Shown in pieces: positions 30,271-41,045 of a DNA stretch of 48,903 nucleotides. Numbering within the stretch: position 1 is the first letter of the stretch; every line of letters begins with the position of its first letter. Origin of the DNA: Ophiostoma sp. CBS 140.51 (lineage: Eukaryota > Ascomycota > Sordariomycetes > Ophiostomatales > Ophiostomataceae); contig JANSLP010000253.1 in the NCBI GenBank assembly GCA_029298735.1, forward strand, positions 1 to 48,903, in the 5' to 3' direction. The notes under the pieces were generated by a model. The model saw only the letters and a program-made list of their open reading frames with translations. It was not told the origin of the DNA and did no database searches. The translations under genes and the position numbers were made by a program.

Positions 30271-30966
30271 ATGGCACAACCTACAGTCATTTCGCTGCTT
30301 CTGGTGGCACTCTTCGCAGTGCCCGGGGTACTCGCCGCCGCCGTCTTTCAACCGCGCGACGTCGCCACAGCCGACTCCGGCCACACCACCGCCGAATCTT
30401 TCTACTCGTCTTTCTGGAACGACGGCACCGCCAAAGTGAAATACAACAACGGTCCCAACGGACAGTACACAGTCAACTGGTCCGGCAACAAGGGCAACTT
30501 TGTCGCCGGCAAGGGCTGGAACCCGGGCGGACCGCGGGCGGTCAACTACTCGGGCACATTTGAACCCAACGGCAATGCCTATCTGTCCATCTACGGGTGG
30601 ACCACCAGTCCGCTTGTGGAATACTACATTGTCGAGTCGTACGGGACACACAAGCCGTGCTCGTCCCCCACGGATGATGCAGAACAAAAAGGAAACGTGA
30701 CGGTCGACGGCTCCGTCTACGAGATTTGGACCAAGATGCGCAAGAACAAGCCGTCGATTCAAGGCACGGCGACCTTTCCGCAGTTCTGGTCGATCCGGAC
30801 CGACAAGCGTGTGGGCGGGACGGTGCACACGGACGAGCATTTCAAGGCGTTCACCGCGGGCGGCCTTAAGATGGGGCGGCATAGCTACATGATTGTGGCG
30901 ACGGAAGGCCAGGACAGCAACGGGACGGCGTCCATTACTGTTGGTGTGGGGCCGTCAACATCGTGA
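30271..30966 (+). CDS. GH11 endo-1,4-beta-xylanase, secreted
   Basis: 231-residue xylanase that cuts the beta-1,4-xylan backbone outside the cell. The signal peptide (VISLLLVALFAVPGVLA) is followed by a short propeptide with QPRD. The beta-jelly-roll sequence is clear: QYTVNWSGNKGNFVAGKGWN, SIYGWTTSPLVEYYIVESYG, PSIQGTATFPQFWSIR. E117 (in LVEYYIV) is the expected nucleophile and E212 (in VATEGQ) the acid/base. N77 in GNFVAGKGW is the Asn found in neutral or alkaline GH11 enzymes, where acid-acting ones have Asp. No carbohydrate-binding module is attached. Single exon; the start is the ATG that opens the signal peptide. With AA11 upstream it forms a short run of secreted polysaccharide-active genes. 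Confidence 0.96.
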   Translation: MAQPTVISLLLVALFAVPGVLAAAVFQPRDVATADSGHTTAESFYSSFWNDGTAKVKYNNGPNGQYTVNWSGNKGNFVAGKGWNPGGPRAVNYSGTFEPNGNAYLSIYGWTTSPLVEYYIVESYGTHKPCSSPTDDAEQKGNVTVDGSVYEIWTKMRKNKPSIQGTATFPQFWSIRTDKRVGGTVHTDEHFKAFTAGGLKMGRHSYMIVATEGQDSNGTASITVGVGPSTS

Positions 30967-31067
30967 GAATGGATGTTAAGTAGTTTTGAATATTTGAAAA
31001 TCGTGTTTACGTGTTTATTGAACCTCGCTAATCACAAATGCAATTCACTTCTACCGTGCTCTCCCCA

Positions 31068-31905
31068 TCACGTCTCATGATTCCGGACCAGCCAAAAGTC
31101 GAACCAATTGATGATGCCCTGCAAGCTCTGTTCCTTGACCCAGCCTACGGGACGTTAGTGATGACCATTTGAATAGAGATGGGGTGTACGTACGCTCATA
31201 TGGATCACTCAGGTCGCCGCGCGAGGCAAAGCCGTGCTTCACATTGTAAAACAGCTGCTCATGGTACGGCGTCTTGTTCTCCATCAAAATGTCCAAAGCC
31301 TTGCGCCGCGGCTCCGTGTGGAAGGCCTGGTCGTGTTCGGCGCACGAAAGAAAGAGTGGCTGTTTGGCGTTGCGGAAATGTTCCTCTTTCAGTTGCGACG
31401 GGTGGGCCACAGCGCCGGCCGACACGCTGTCCGTGGCCAACAGGTTGAGGACGAATGGCGCACCGAAACAGTAGCCCGTGCAGGCATACCGCGAGTCGGG
31501 TCCGCCATACTTGGCCTTGGCCGCCTCGGCCCATACGGGGACATGCTCTGTCGCAAACGTAAAGTGCTTGTCGCGCCAGGCCTTTTGGTCAAACTCGGGC
31601 GGCGCTTTGGAGTCGTGGCTGGTGCGGTATTTGGAGATGGGGTCACCGCGAAAGTAGTCAATGCCCAGCGCCGTGTACCCGCCGGCCGCGAAACCGTCCA
31701 TTAACAGCTTGGCATTGTTGGACAGGCCCCAGACGTCGGGGAAGTAAAACACCAAGTGACCGTTGCTGGGCACACTGTCGGGCGGGCGGGCCACGTAGGT
31801 CTGGACACCGGCCAGCTCTTCTTCGACACCCAGGGGCGTGCCCGAGTGGATGCTGCCGAGGAAGCAGCACAGCGACGGCGGCTGGGCGAGGTATTCTTCA
31901 GGCAT
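31068..31905 (-). CDS. Dienelactone hydrolase-family protein
   Basis: 262-residue alpha/beta hydrolase in two exons (31905-31194 and 31144-31068). The 49-bp intron has donor GTACGT, branch CACTAAC and acceptor CGTAG; splicing changes the tail to YERWVKEQSLQGIINWFDFW. The triad is C146 in GYCFGAP, D192 in AEHDQAF and H224 in VKHGFASRG. The usual N-terminal Cys-rich start (PPSLCCFLGSIHSGTP) and VFYFPDVWGLSNNAKLL are present. Bacterial relatives open dienelactones in the catechol pathway; many fungal ones are uncharacterised cytosolic esterases. It converges on the xylanase gene, with which it shares a 100-bp 3' gap. Unlike the other Cys-nucleophile hydrolase (16.2-17.2 kb), it is intact. Confidence 0.9.
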
Positions 31906-33781
31906 GGCGATGTCGATGTAGTCAAGGCGTAGAATGCAAACAGTGTGTGATTGACTGTTCTCAAATCACTCCATCATGTCTGGGGGAACCTCTCTTTATG
32001 GACATTTTGTAGACGTTGCTGAAAGGCGAGCTGGACGGAACGTCGGAGCCGAAGCGGAAGAAGCCATTCGGTATGGGTGCCAGGCTGTCGCTCCAAATCG
32101 CGTTCGTTCCTGGGCTCGTTTCTGTTCATCCCTCCGTCTGAATTATGCAATGGCACGGCGGGCCAGTTAGGCCAGTCAACGACCAGTAAAAGGCCACCCC
32201 TGACCACCGGCTAGCAAACATCTGTCAAGGTCGAGTGGGGTAAAAGGAACGGTTGCATCATCGCAAGGTTTGCGTGTTAGCCAGCCTTGTCAGAGATGAG
32301 GAATGCGACGAGGGTTGTGTAAAGTGTGTAAAGTAGAGTGCGTGATAAGTTGCATCTCAATCTTTACGATCGTGATACATGTATATGTGAGTTTACAAAT
32401 GCCCTGAAGTTGATGCCAAGACGTGGCAGCTCGGCGGACCTCCCAGCTGGAAAGAGTAGCATGAACTCGTGGTGGGGTCAACCCATTGTGCCCCCATCGC
32501 GCCTTCCCCGGAACTTGAGAGTGTGCCGTCAAGCCGTCAAGCCGTCTGCCACCCCAGACCACCCAGAGTTGAGAAAGTTGTGGTCTTCCAGTCGGACATG
32601 ACCTCGGACTTGCCTTCGGACGTTACGTGTGGAAGGGTCTGCGGTGACGCGTCGGCGAAATCTGACGAAATCTATCAAAGACGACCGAGATCAGCGATGC
32701 GTTTCGGCGAGAGATAAGGATGTCTTATTTCTGGGGAGGACGACAACTTCAGTTCCTTCCTCGTCCACATCGCCAGATATATCGTGCCTTCCTTCTTTTG
32801 TCTTCTTCTCGTCTTCCCCCTTTACCCCTTTATCCCTTCCTCCCTTCCTCCTTCCTCTTCCGTCTCACACAGCTCTCACACATCCTTCTTGGCTCTTGGG
32901 TTAGGTAAATTCTACGTAACGTTAACGGGAAAAGCGAGAGCGAGATTCAAGGATTCTTTCTTTTTTCGAACCTGCATTCACATTACAGCCCAAGCTGCGT
33001 TTTCACAAACCTGCATGCATTTTAGCTTGTCCTCGTCCCTTTTCTTACTTTTTCTTACACAACTTTTCGTTTCCGCATCGTGCGAGTCCTCGCCGATCAG
33101 CCCTTTTGTGTTGCCAAGCAGAGACTGAAAGTCTTGGCGATGGAGGTCGACGGGTATCAGCCAATTACAGTGCTCGCTGGAGCCCGCCAGGATTCGCCCA
33201 GCACGCATCGCGGGTGGTTGGAGAAGGTTGGAGGGGGGAACTTTTGGCAGCTTTCACGCTGGCCAGCTTGAAAGTGGAGCAGCACGTGAACTAGAGGTGC
33301 CTGGGGGCTGACGTCACAGGCAAGTCGCTGTACATCGCTGGGAAGATACCACGAGAACGAGGAAGGAATGAGGAAAGAACAGCCCACCAGCTTTTTGTGT
33401 GCACGTTTGGGAACGCGCCTTCGCTTCAAAATGTCTTGGCCGACTTTCTTTTTTGAGAAGTGCTCTTTTCTCTAAAAGTATACAAGACGAGCCCCTTTTG
33501 ATAGATTCTAGTGCCTTTTTTCTTTTTTTCTACCTTTTGACTTTTGACAACCTCCAACACTGACTGGCCTTCTTTATTCAGCCTCCTCCCTTTATCTGTC
33601 CCTCGCCCCCCTTTCTTCTCCTCGACCAACGATTAGTGTTTACCAACTGACAAGCGACATTTCGCATCTTGTCAATTGATGACGACTGAATTTTGACTGA
33701 ATTTCGACTAAATTTCTCACGATTGTTTCTTGACCTTACAACAACCCGATCTAACTCTCGACCCCACGCGACACCTCCAAA
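31906..33781. promoter_or_regulatory. Divergent intergenic region between hydrolase and phospholipase D
   Basis: 1.9 kb with no gene. The right half is CT-rich (32780-32880 and 33480-33620), as in fungal promoters and leaders. Phospholipase D transcription probably begins after 33470. Confidence 0.4.
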
Positions 33782-36574
33782 ATGCCCGACGAAGAAGGCG
33801 GCTCCGGCCTCGGTTTCAAGGACAAGATCAAGAATCCGTTCTCAAACATGAAGCAGAGCTTGGAGGAGTCTCTTGGAGAGAGCCACCATTTGCGCGACGC
33901 CAAGATTCATCTGAGCCACAAGAAGTGAGTTCGCAGTACTGGTGGTGTGACACGATGTGGGTGCGATGTATGTCGTAGATGCTGACTTCACAGACACCAA
34001 ATAGGAAAGCTGGCCAATTTGTTCAACTCGCAGCATCGCCACGACGAGGAACACGAGAAGCACTGCGACGACAAGCGCACCAAGATTTGCGAGTCCCACC
34101 GCTTCGAGTCCTTTTTCCCCGAACGCGAGGGCAATCTCGTGAAATGGTACGTCGACGGCCGCGACTACTTTTGGGCCGTGTCCGAGGCTTTGGACAAGGC
34201 CAAGGAGACCATCTACATTGCCGACTGGTGGCTGTCGCCCGAGCTCTTTTTGAGACGCCCGCCCTACTTCAACCAGGAGTGGCGTCTCGACCAGGTCCTG
34301 AAGCGCCGCGCCGAGGCGGGTGTCAAGATTTACGTCATTGTCTACCGCGAGGTCGAGGCCGCCCTGACCTGCAACTCGGAGCACACCAAGCATGCCCTGC
34401 AAGCGCTTTGCCCCAAGGGCACTCCAGGCTACGGCAACATCCGCATCATGCGCCACCCGGACCACAATTTCCTTGAAAACGCCGCCGACATGACCTTTTA
34501 CTGGGCCCACCACGAGAAGTTTATCGTCATTGACTACAACATTGCGTTCTTTGGTGGTCTGGATATGTGCTTTGGTCGCTGGGACAGCCACAACCACGCG
34601 CTGGCCGATGTCCACCCCGAGGGCGTCATCAACGAGACCTGGCCCGGCCAAGATTTCAACAACAACCGCGTCAAGGATTTCCAAAACGTCCAGGACTGGA
34701 AGCAAAACGAGCTGAGCAAGGCCGACAATGGCCGCATGCCGTGGCACGACGTCTCCATGGGCATTGTCGGCCCCAGTGTCTACGACATTGCCGAGCACTT
34801 TGTCCTGCGCTGGAACTTTATCAAGCGCGACAAGTACAAGCGGGACGACCGCTTCGACTGGCTGATGCTGCGTGGCCGCGAGGGCGACGACGAGGATCTG
34901 GTCGGTGTGCAGCGGCCCAGCCACCCTGTCGGCGATTATGTTCTGCACCCTGTCAAGCCGCTCGAGTCCATCCCGCAGCTCGAGCCCAACCAGGGAACCG
35001 TGCGTGCCCAGGTCGTGCGGTCCGCCGCTGACTGGTCCAACGGTACACTCACTGAACACTCGATCCAGAACGCCTACAGCGAGATCATCCGCGCCGCCGA
35101 GCACTACGTCTACATTGAGAACCAGTTCTTCATCACGGCCACTGGCGAGAACCAGTCCCCCGTGCACAACACCATTGGCGCCGCCATTGTCGACGCCGTC
35201 GTCAAGAACTCGGAGCGCGGCAAGGACAATTTCAAGGTCATTATCCTCATTCCTGCAGTGCCCGGTTTCGCTGGTGATCTGCGTGCCGATGCTGCCACAG
35301 GTACGCGTGCCATCATGGACTACCAGTACAAGAGCATCTGCCGCGGCCCCGACAGCATCTTTGAACAGATTCGTGCCCGCGGCGTCGACCCGGCCAAACA
35401 CATTTTCATCTTTAATTTGAGAAGCTACGACCGCCTCGCCAAGACCGGCGCCATCAAGAAGATGGAGGCCGAGTCCGGTGTGTCGTACCAGGAGCTGCAG
35501 CGCGCCGAGGCCGAAGAGATCATGGGTGAGGGTATCCATGGAACGGTCGACGTTGACGGCGGCCGAGACACGCACATGGGTCGTGCCCACGAGCAGAAAA
35601 AGGCCGAAGAGACGAGTGATTTCAAAAAGGACAGCGTCAAGGCCGACTACGAGGAGGCCGCCACCGACACCAAGCGCAAGTTTGAGGCTAGCCGCCAGAA
35701 CAGCTCTGTTAGTGGTGTGAAGGGTCAGGGAGGAGGCGACGAGGAAATTAGCGACGGCCACGGCGGCACCATAACCAAGGGCACGGCCAACCCCAACTCC
35801 AAAGTCAAGCCGAGCGTGGCCCACCACGCCATGGCCGGCCAGGGCTCACTGGTCGACGAGCCGTGGGAGGACGATCCCAAGGACGAGGTCGAGAACTGGA
35901 TCCAGGAGGAGCTGTACATTCACGCCAAGCTGCTCATTGTCGACGACAAGTATGTCGTCTGTGGCAGCAGCAACCTCAACGACCGCAGCCAGCTCGGTAC
36001 CCACGACAGTGAACTCAGTGTGGTTATGCAGGATACCCGTATCATCAACTCCACCATGGACGGCCAGCCCTACGAGGCCGGCTACCACGCCGCCACACTG
36101 CGCCGCTACCTCTGGCGCGAGCACTTGGGTCTGTTGCCTCCACAAGACGTTGATGGTAGTGGCGACCCCAACGCCCAACCGCCCTCGGCCGACTCGCCCA
36201 ACGACGTGCACGACAAGAACGCCGACGGGTCGGATGATGAGACGTATGCCTTTGTCGAGGATCCTTTGAGTGAAAAGCTGTGGGCCACCTGGACCGAGCA
36301 GGCCACCATCAACACCGAAATCTTCCGCCACCTCTTCCATGCCGACCCAGACGACCATGTCCTGACGTTCAAGGACTATGACCGTTTCATGCCCTCCAAG
36401 GGCATCGAGCCGGGCCACATCTTTGACCAGTTTATGCCCCCCGAGGATGTCCGCCAGAAGCTCGACAAGGTGCGCGGCCATCTCGTGTGGATGCCCCTGG
36501 ACTTTTTGAAAGACAGCCCCATGGCCGAGACGGGTCTGCAGGTCAACCAGTGGACAGAGAGTGTGTACGCCTAA
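33782..36574 (+). CDS. Phospholipase D
   Basis: 907-residue PLD that hydrolyses phosphatidylcholine-type lipids to phosphatidic acid, a membrane signal. Two exons (33782-33924 and 33994-36574); the 69-bp intron has donor GTGAGT, branch GCTGAC and acceptor TCACAG, and splicing gives LSHKKHQIGKLANLF. Both HxKxxxxD motifs are present: HEKFIVID (about residues 221-228) followed by FFGGLDMCFGRWD, and HAKLLIVDD (691-699) followed by GSSNLNDRS. Additional signatures are IYIADWWLSPEL, YIENQFFI and WREHLG. Between the two halves lies a charged disordered insert of about 130 residues. No PX or PH domain is visible, so it is a short fungal PLD and not the Spo14 type. The true start is ATG 33782 at the CT-rich leader; starting at 34019 would miss the first exon. 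Confidence 0.95.
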
Positions 36575-36835
36575 GCGGCGAGAGGGAAGGGATTTCAAAG
36601 GAAAGGAAAGGAAACATATGTAGCTCAAAGGGAGTTGCAAGGATAGGATGGTTATTTTGCGGTCACGTTTGCGTTTTAATTTCCTGTTATGAATTTATGG
36701 ACTTTAATTTCTGCATTTGAATTGATTCATCTAATTTACAAAGAAGAAAAAAGCACTGCAACGAGATTGACAAAAAAAACCATTCCTACGCTCCGCAGAA
36801 AACAGCAAAAAACAGCAAAAAACAAGTTATTGTGT

Positions 36836-36938
36836 GGGATCGGTGAGGCTCGAACTCACGACCTTAGGATGTGCCAATCTTCGGATACGGCTCATATCGC
36901 TATGAGACCTACGCGCTAGCCAACTGCGCCACGATCCC
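36836..36938 (-). tRNA. tRNA-Met (elongator), anticodon CAT, with intron
   Basis: The reverse strand folds as a full cloverleaf: acceptor GGGATCG/CGATCCC, D-arm GCGC/GCGC, anticodon stem TAGGT/TCCTA, T-arm GTGAG/CTCAC with loop TTCGAGC. The mature part is 73 nt without CCA. A 30-nt intron (36900-36871) sits after the base 3' of the anticodon, the canonical place. The anticodon CAT is at 36904-36902. Stem base pair 31-39 is T/T, as in yeast elongator tRNA-Met. A T-run follows on the minus strand (plus 36818-36823) and could end RNA polymerase III transcription. Confidence 0.93.
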
Positions 36939-37745
36939 ATCGCTGTTTTTAGCTTGTTGGTGATTGGCTACGAAGCCGCTTTTTTAGGCTCATAAGGCCA
37001 ACACGGAAAAACGGTCAATGTACCGTAAATGATTCAGACTCAAACCAAAAGTCGAATGATAACAATGAGGAAGAAAGACAATGGAGAATGGAAAATGAAC
37101 AAACAAGAAGAAATTCCTCGTCAGTATCCAGTACAGTAGTTTTCTTGCTGGTTCACAATTTTCTTCTTTTTTTCTTCTTTTTTTTTTGCTTCTTGAATAA
37201 GTTGAGGCAGAGCAATGCTGAACCAGACACATTGATCCAATTTCAAACAAAGGAGGTTGTATCGCAAGCACAAAGACAGTCATTTCAACAGAAAAGCGTT
37301 TCTTTAAAGAAAGATGTGCTGTTCACTCCCTGGAGAACTTTCTTTTTCTTTTTCTTTTTCCCAACTCAATGATCGGCTTCTTTGTTTGCTCTCTTCATCA
37401 TTGACACTGCTCACCCAACATCACGATATTCGACGTGAACAACAAGGCAATGTGTATCATTTTGCGTTCTGCCAAGCTGGACACGGACATGACGGTGAAC
37501 AGGTTGTGACAGCACATGGCCAGCCATCGCGATATTTAATGGCGATGCAATGGCTGTCTTCCATCTCAAAGTTTTCTTTTCTCTTCATCAGCGATCAACA
37601 ACAAACAAAACAAGGCGAGCCTTGTTTTTTAAACCCTCTTCAGCTTCTACTCTCTTGTCTCATACTCATCACGCTCGGTCAACCACTTGCCACTGTGAAA
37701 CATCTTTGGAGATTATATCTCACACACATATTTTAGTCATTCACC
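36939..37745. other. Intergenic: tRNA upstream flank and promoter of low-complexity protein gene
   Basis: 800 bp with several poly-T/poly-TC runs (37160-37190 and 37330-37360). No gene is seen. The CT- and CA-rich stretch before 37746 looks like the leader of the next gene. Confidence 0.4.
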
Positions 37746-40700
37746 ATGTCTTCAATAATACAAAATCTCGTTGTCGACGGCAGTACCTCCCGGCTACCGC
37801 CCAAGACCAACGACGATAACAAAAACAACAACGACAACAACAACACAACTCCCTCCAAAGATGCTCAAAATGACAAGCGGAAAACACGACGTGGTGGTGT
37901 AACCAAGAGACTCAAGCTGAAGAAAATCAAGGCGGGCAAGAAGAAGCTGGAGGCGGACCACAAGGAAGCCCTCGCGACTTTGAATGGGGGGCTCAACAAA
38001 CTCCATGGACAAACGAGGTTGGCCGTACTGGCCACCCTTTCAACCATTGAGGCGGACAAGGCACGGTTAGATGCGGATGCGGAGCGGATAAAGGCACAGG
38101 CCGATGCAGACCGTCAGGCAAACGCCGACCGAATGTCATCCTCGTCCTCGTCCTCTTCTTCATCCCCACAGTCATCCCCACAACTGCCCGTCCCTGCCTA
38201 CAACCCTCATGCCACCACCGTCTGTCCATTGTCTACGCCTGTTCATGTTCCCACCTCGCCCGCCTTCATGTTCAACCCGCTGGTCCCAACTTTCACGCCC
38301 TCTCCCTCTCCCTCTCCCTCTCCCTTCCTCTCTCCGGCCAAGATCCCGACGCTGGCCAAGGCTCCGGCCGGGTCTTCCACCAAGGTTCAACCCACAGCTC
38401 AACCTAAGGACCAGCCAAAGGTCCAGCCAAAGGTCCAGTCAAAGGTCCAGCCAGAGGTTCAGACTAAGACCCCGGCGCCGACGCCTGCAAAGACTCTGGC
38501 TAAGTCTTTAGTCAAGGTTACGGCCAAGGCTTCGGTCGAGGCTCCGGCCAACACCCCGGCCAACACCTCGGCCAAGACTCAGCCAAAGGCTCAAACCAAG
38601 GCTCAAACCAAGGCTCAAACCAAGGCCGCCAAGGCTCAAGCCAGGGCTCTAGCCAGGGCTCAGGTCGAGGACCTAGCCAAGGCTCTGGTTGAGGCTGTAG
38701 CTACAGCCCTGGCCGAGACTCCGGCCAAGGTTACGGTCGAGGCTCCAGCCGAGTCGGTCAAGGCTCAACCGAAGACACCGAAGACACCGAAGGCTCAACC
38801 TAGGACTCCGGTCGAGGCCTTAGACAAGGCGCCGGTCAAGGCTGCGGTCGAGGCTCCGGTCGAGGCTTCGGCCAAGACTCCGGTCAAAGCTCAAGCTGAG
38901 GCTCAACCTACGACGCAGCCCACGGCTCAAGCCAAATCCTATTCTAAGGCTCATCTCGTGGCTGTACCCCTCGTACCTCTTCCACCCAGAGTTCCACTCA
39001 AGGCTCAGCCCAAGACTCAGCCCAAGGCTCAAACTGAAACGCCGGCCGAGATCTTGACCACGGTCCCAGCCAAGACTCAGATTAAGACCCCGACTCCGGC
39101 CCCGACTCTGACTCCGACTCAGACTCCAATGATCCCGGAACCTACGACGGCACCGGCACCACCGACGGAGCCATTCTCATTTCAACGCCGATGGCCAAGT
39201 CTTTCTTCGCGGCCGCCTTCGCCCACGCCGTCCATGGTCTCCATATACACGTCCGTCTCGTCTGCCTTGACGGCCCGAACACGCAGTTCTCCTCCGTTGT
39301 CTTCTCGTCATCTCCTTCACCATGTCCGTCGCCGTCCCCCCCGGCCAAAGCCGATTGTGGCCACGTCCATCCCGCCGTATTCTTTCGAGTCTGAGCTGGG
39401 CAATGCTACCGTCTGCCCGCCGCCGCCGCCCACCTCGTTTACCGTCTGCCTGCCGCCCAACCCGTGTGGCCGCCCACGTCTCAACGTCGTCATTTCTCAT
39501 AAAGGTACCGTGGCTCCTGTGACCCATCTGGCTTCCTCTCCTGCGGTGCCAGCCGAGCCGTGCATCACCTGGGCGACGCCGGTGGCCTGGGACTCCGACG
39601 CCAGTCCTCTCAAGCGATCCGCCTCCTTCTCTGACTTTGAGACGCTGACTGCTAAGGTTGAGGTGCCGGCCCGCAGGGCGGTGGACGACATTGATGTGCC
39701 TCTGGCTTCGACGATGACAACAATGACAATGTCGGCCAAGACCTTTGGTAAGTTACCCGAGTCTGCCTCTGCCTCTCCAGTTTCCTCTCCGTCAGTGTCT
39801 CACCGTGGTAGCGTCAGCTCTGCCAGCAGTAATATCCACAGTCCTGGCAGTGCCACTTCTCTTCGGTTGGCTTCTCGGGCGCCTCTTCCGGCTTCTCGGC
39901 CTCTGTCGTCTTCTCCGTCGCCTCGGTCTGCCTCGCCTGTGGTCTCCCGCCCGGCCTCTGCTTCCCCTTCTCCTTCTCCTTCCCCTTCGAGCCGACGCCC
40001 GTCAAGCAGAAGGAGCAGTGCCAGTGCCAGTGCCAGTGTTAGCGACATCCCATCCTTTCTCCGGCCGACCTCGTCGTCTGCGTCTCGTACGCGCTCGGTG
40101 TCCGTCTCGTCCTCTGCCTCGTCCGTCTCCTCGTACAAGTCGAGTAAGTCGAGCAAGTCGACTGATCCAGCGAGTTCTTTCAGTTTGCGGCGAAGTAGTC
40201 TTGCCAATGGTGATGGTGATGGCAAAGGTAAAGGTAATGGCAATGGTGGCTTGGCCTCTCAGTCTTCTCGGTTGTCTCGGTCGTTTCCGCCCGTGTCTCG
40301 CCCATCGTCGCGTGTACCTCCGTCTGCTCGACCTCGTGTTTCCTCACCGCTCGCGTCGCCGCCTGCCTCTCGGAGAAACAGCATTGTCACTGGTATTACC
40401 GGCAGAGGCAATAGACAGGCCAACGCCAACGCCAGCGCCAGCGCCATCGCCACGCCGGCTGCTCTCTCTGGAATTGCCATCCTCCACAAGGCGCAGTTGG
40501 CCGAGGCCGAGGCCGAGCGGAGCCAGGCGAAGGGGGTCGGTAAGGGTAAGGAGAAAGAGAAGTCTCCAGAAGTCTCTTCTTCTACTCCCTCTCATTCCTC
40601 CTCTCGTTACTTGTCTCGTTTGTCCTCTCGTTTGTCCTCTCGTTCCTCCTCTCCTACCCCACCCCTTGGGCCTCGCACGTCTCCCATCGCCATTCCCGCC

Positions 40701-41045
40701 ATGGACATTCCCGCGGTGGACACTCCCGTCCGGATCCCTCGCGCCCCTTTCTCGCGGACGAGCAGCACTAGCAGCAACATCTCGGAGTCTTCCATCGTCT
40801 CCTCCTCCGAGCTGCCTTCTGCAGCGCCGTCGTCACCAGATGTTTTCCCGCAAATGTCGCCCGAGATGGCGCCGTTAGACGACCTAGACTTGTCGGTATC
40901 AACGTCGGTGTCGGTGTCGCCGTCTCCTCGTCTTCCGACGCTTGTCCTTCCATCCCCTCTCAGCCTTTCTCCCGTTCCTTCCTTTTCTTCCCTTCATCCT
41001 CTCCATAAACCCATCCCCGTCCCTCCCAACACGCCCGCCGTCTAA
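37746..41045 (+). CDS. Large low-complexity protein with Lys/Ala/Gln/Thr/Pro repeats
   Basis: 1099 codons with no recognised enzymatic domain. The N-terminus (about residues 1-130) has an Asn-rich stretch, a basic KTRRGGVTKRLKLKKIKAGK block and a helical, coiled-coil-like run (LSTIEADKARLDADAERIKA). Residues about 215-470 are built from degenerate repeats of K-A/T/V-Q/P/E (for example KAQTKAQTKAQTKAAKAQAR), coded by AAGGCTCAAACC-type DNA and lysine-rich like histone H1 tails. The remainder is Ser/Pro/Arg-rich with many SSR and SRPSS runs. It could be a nuclear or cytoskeleton-associated disordered protein. One perfect donor-like GTAAGT lies inside the frame (39748-39753), without a clear branch and acceptor, so I left the frame whole. 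An uninterrupted frame of this length in repetitive sequence suggests selection for coding. Confidence 0.6.
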   Translation: MSSIIQNLVVDGSTSRLPPKTNDDNKNNNDNNNTTPSKDAQNDKRKTRRGGVTKRLKLKKIKAGKKKLEADHKEALATLNGGLNKLHGQTRLAVLATLSTIEADKARLDADAERIKAQADADRQANADRMSSSSSSSSSSPQSSPQLPVPAYNPHATTVCPLSTPVHVPTSPAFMFNPLVPTFTPSPSPSPSPFLSPAKIPTLAKAPAGSSTKVQPTAQPKDQPKVQPKVQSKVQPEVQTKTPAPTPAKTLAKSLVKVTAKASVEAPANTPANTSAKTQPKAQTKAQTKAQTKAAKAQARALARAQVEDLAKALVEAVATALAETPAKVTVEAPAESVKAQPKTPKTPKAQPRTPVEALDKAPVKAAVEAPVEASAKTPVKAQAEAQPTTQPTAQAKSYSKAHLVAVPLVPLPPRVPLKAQPKTQPKAQTETPAEILTTVPAKTQIKTPTPAPTLTPTQTPMIPEPTTAPAPPTEPFSFQRRWPSLSSRPPSPTPSMVSIYTSVSSALTARTRSSPPLSSRHLLHHVRRRPPRPKPIVATSIPPYSFESELGNATVCPPPPPTSFTVCLPPNPCGRPRLNVVISHKGTVAPVTHLASSPAVPAEPCITWATPVAWDSDASPLKRSASFSDFETLTAKVEVPARRAVDDIDVPLASTMTTMTMSAKTFGKLPESASASPVSSPSVSHRGSVSSASSNIHSPGSATSLRLASRAPLPASRPLSSSPSPRSASPVVSRPASASPSPSPSPSSRRPSSRRSSASASASVSDIPSFLRPTSSSASRTRSVSVSSSASSVSSYKSSKSSKSTDPASSFSLRRSSLANGDGDGKGKGNGNGGLASQSSRLSRSFPPVSRPSSRVPPSARPRVSSPLASPPASRRNSIVTGITGRGNRQANANASASAIATPAALSGIAILHKAQLAEAEAERSQAKGVGKGKEKEKSPEVSSSTPSHSSSRYLSRLSSRLSSRSSSPTPPLGPRTSPIAIPAMDIPAVDTPVRIPRAPFSRTSSTSSNISESSIVSSSELPSAAPSSPDVFPQMSPEMAPLDDLDLSVSTSVSVSPSPRLPTLVLPSPLSLSPVPSFSSLHPLHKPIPVPPNTPAV
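38390..39170 (+). repeat. Degenerate tandem repeats within the 1099-residue protein gene
   Basis: Units of 6, 9 and 12 nt such as AAGGCTCAAACC, AAGGTCCAGCCA and GAGGCTCCGGCC recur for about 780 bp in the same phase. Two exact or near-exact runs stand out: AAGGTCCAGCCA/T at 38418-38455 and AAGGCTCAAACC at 38597-38625. Confidence 0.7.

Noticed and set aside
30217..30882. Minus-strand frame over the xylanase
   Set aside because: Antisense shadow of an unambiguous GH11 gene.
33842..35827. 661-codon open frame on the strand opposite phospholipase D
   Set aside because: It mirrors the high-GC third positions of the real PLD gene, is Val/Leu/Asp-rich without a domain, and the plus strand carries both HKD motifs.
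39745..40878. 377-codon alternative frame inside the low-complexity gene
   Set aside because: It is a frame-shifted reading of Ser-rich codons (Leu/Pro/Arg) and would start at a non-ATG codon.
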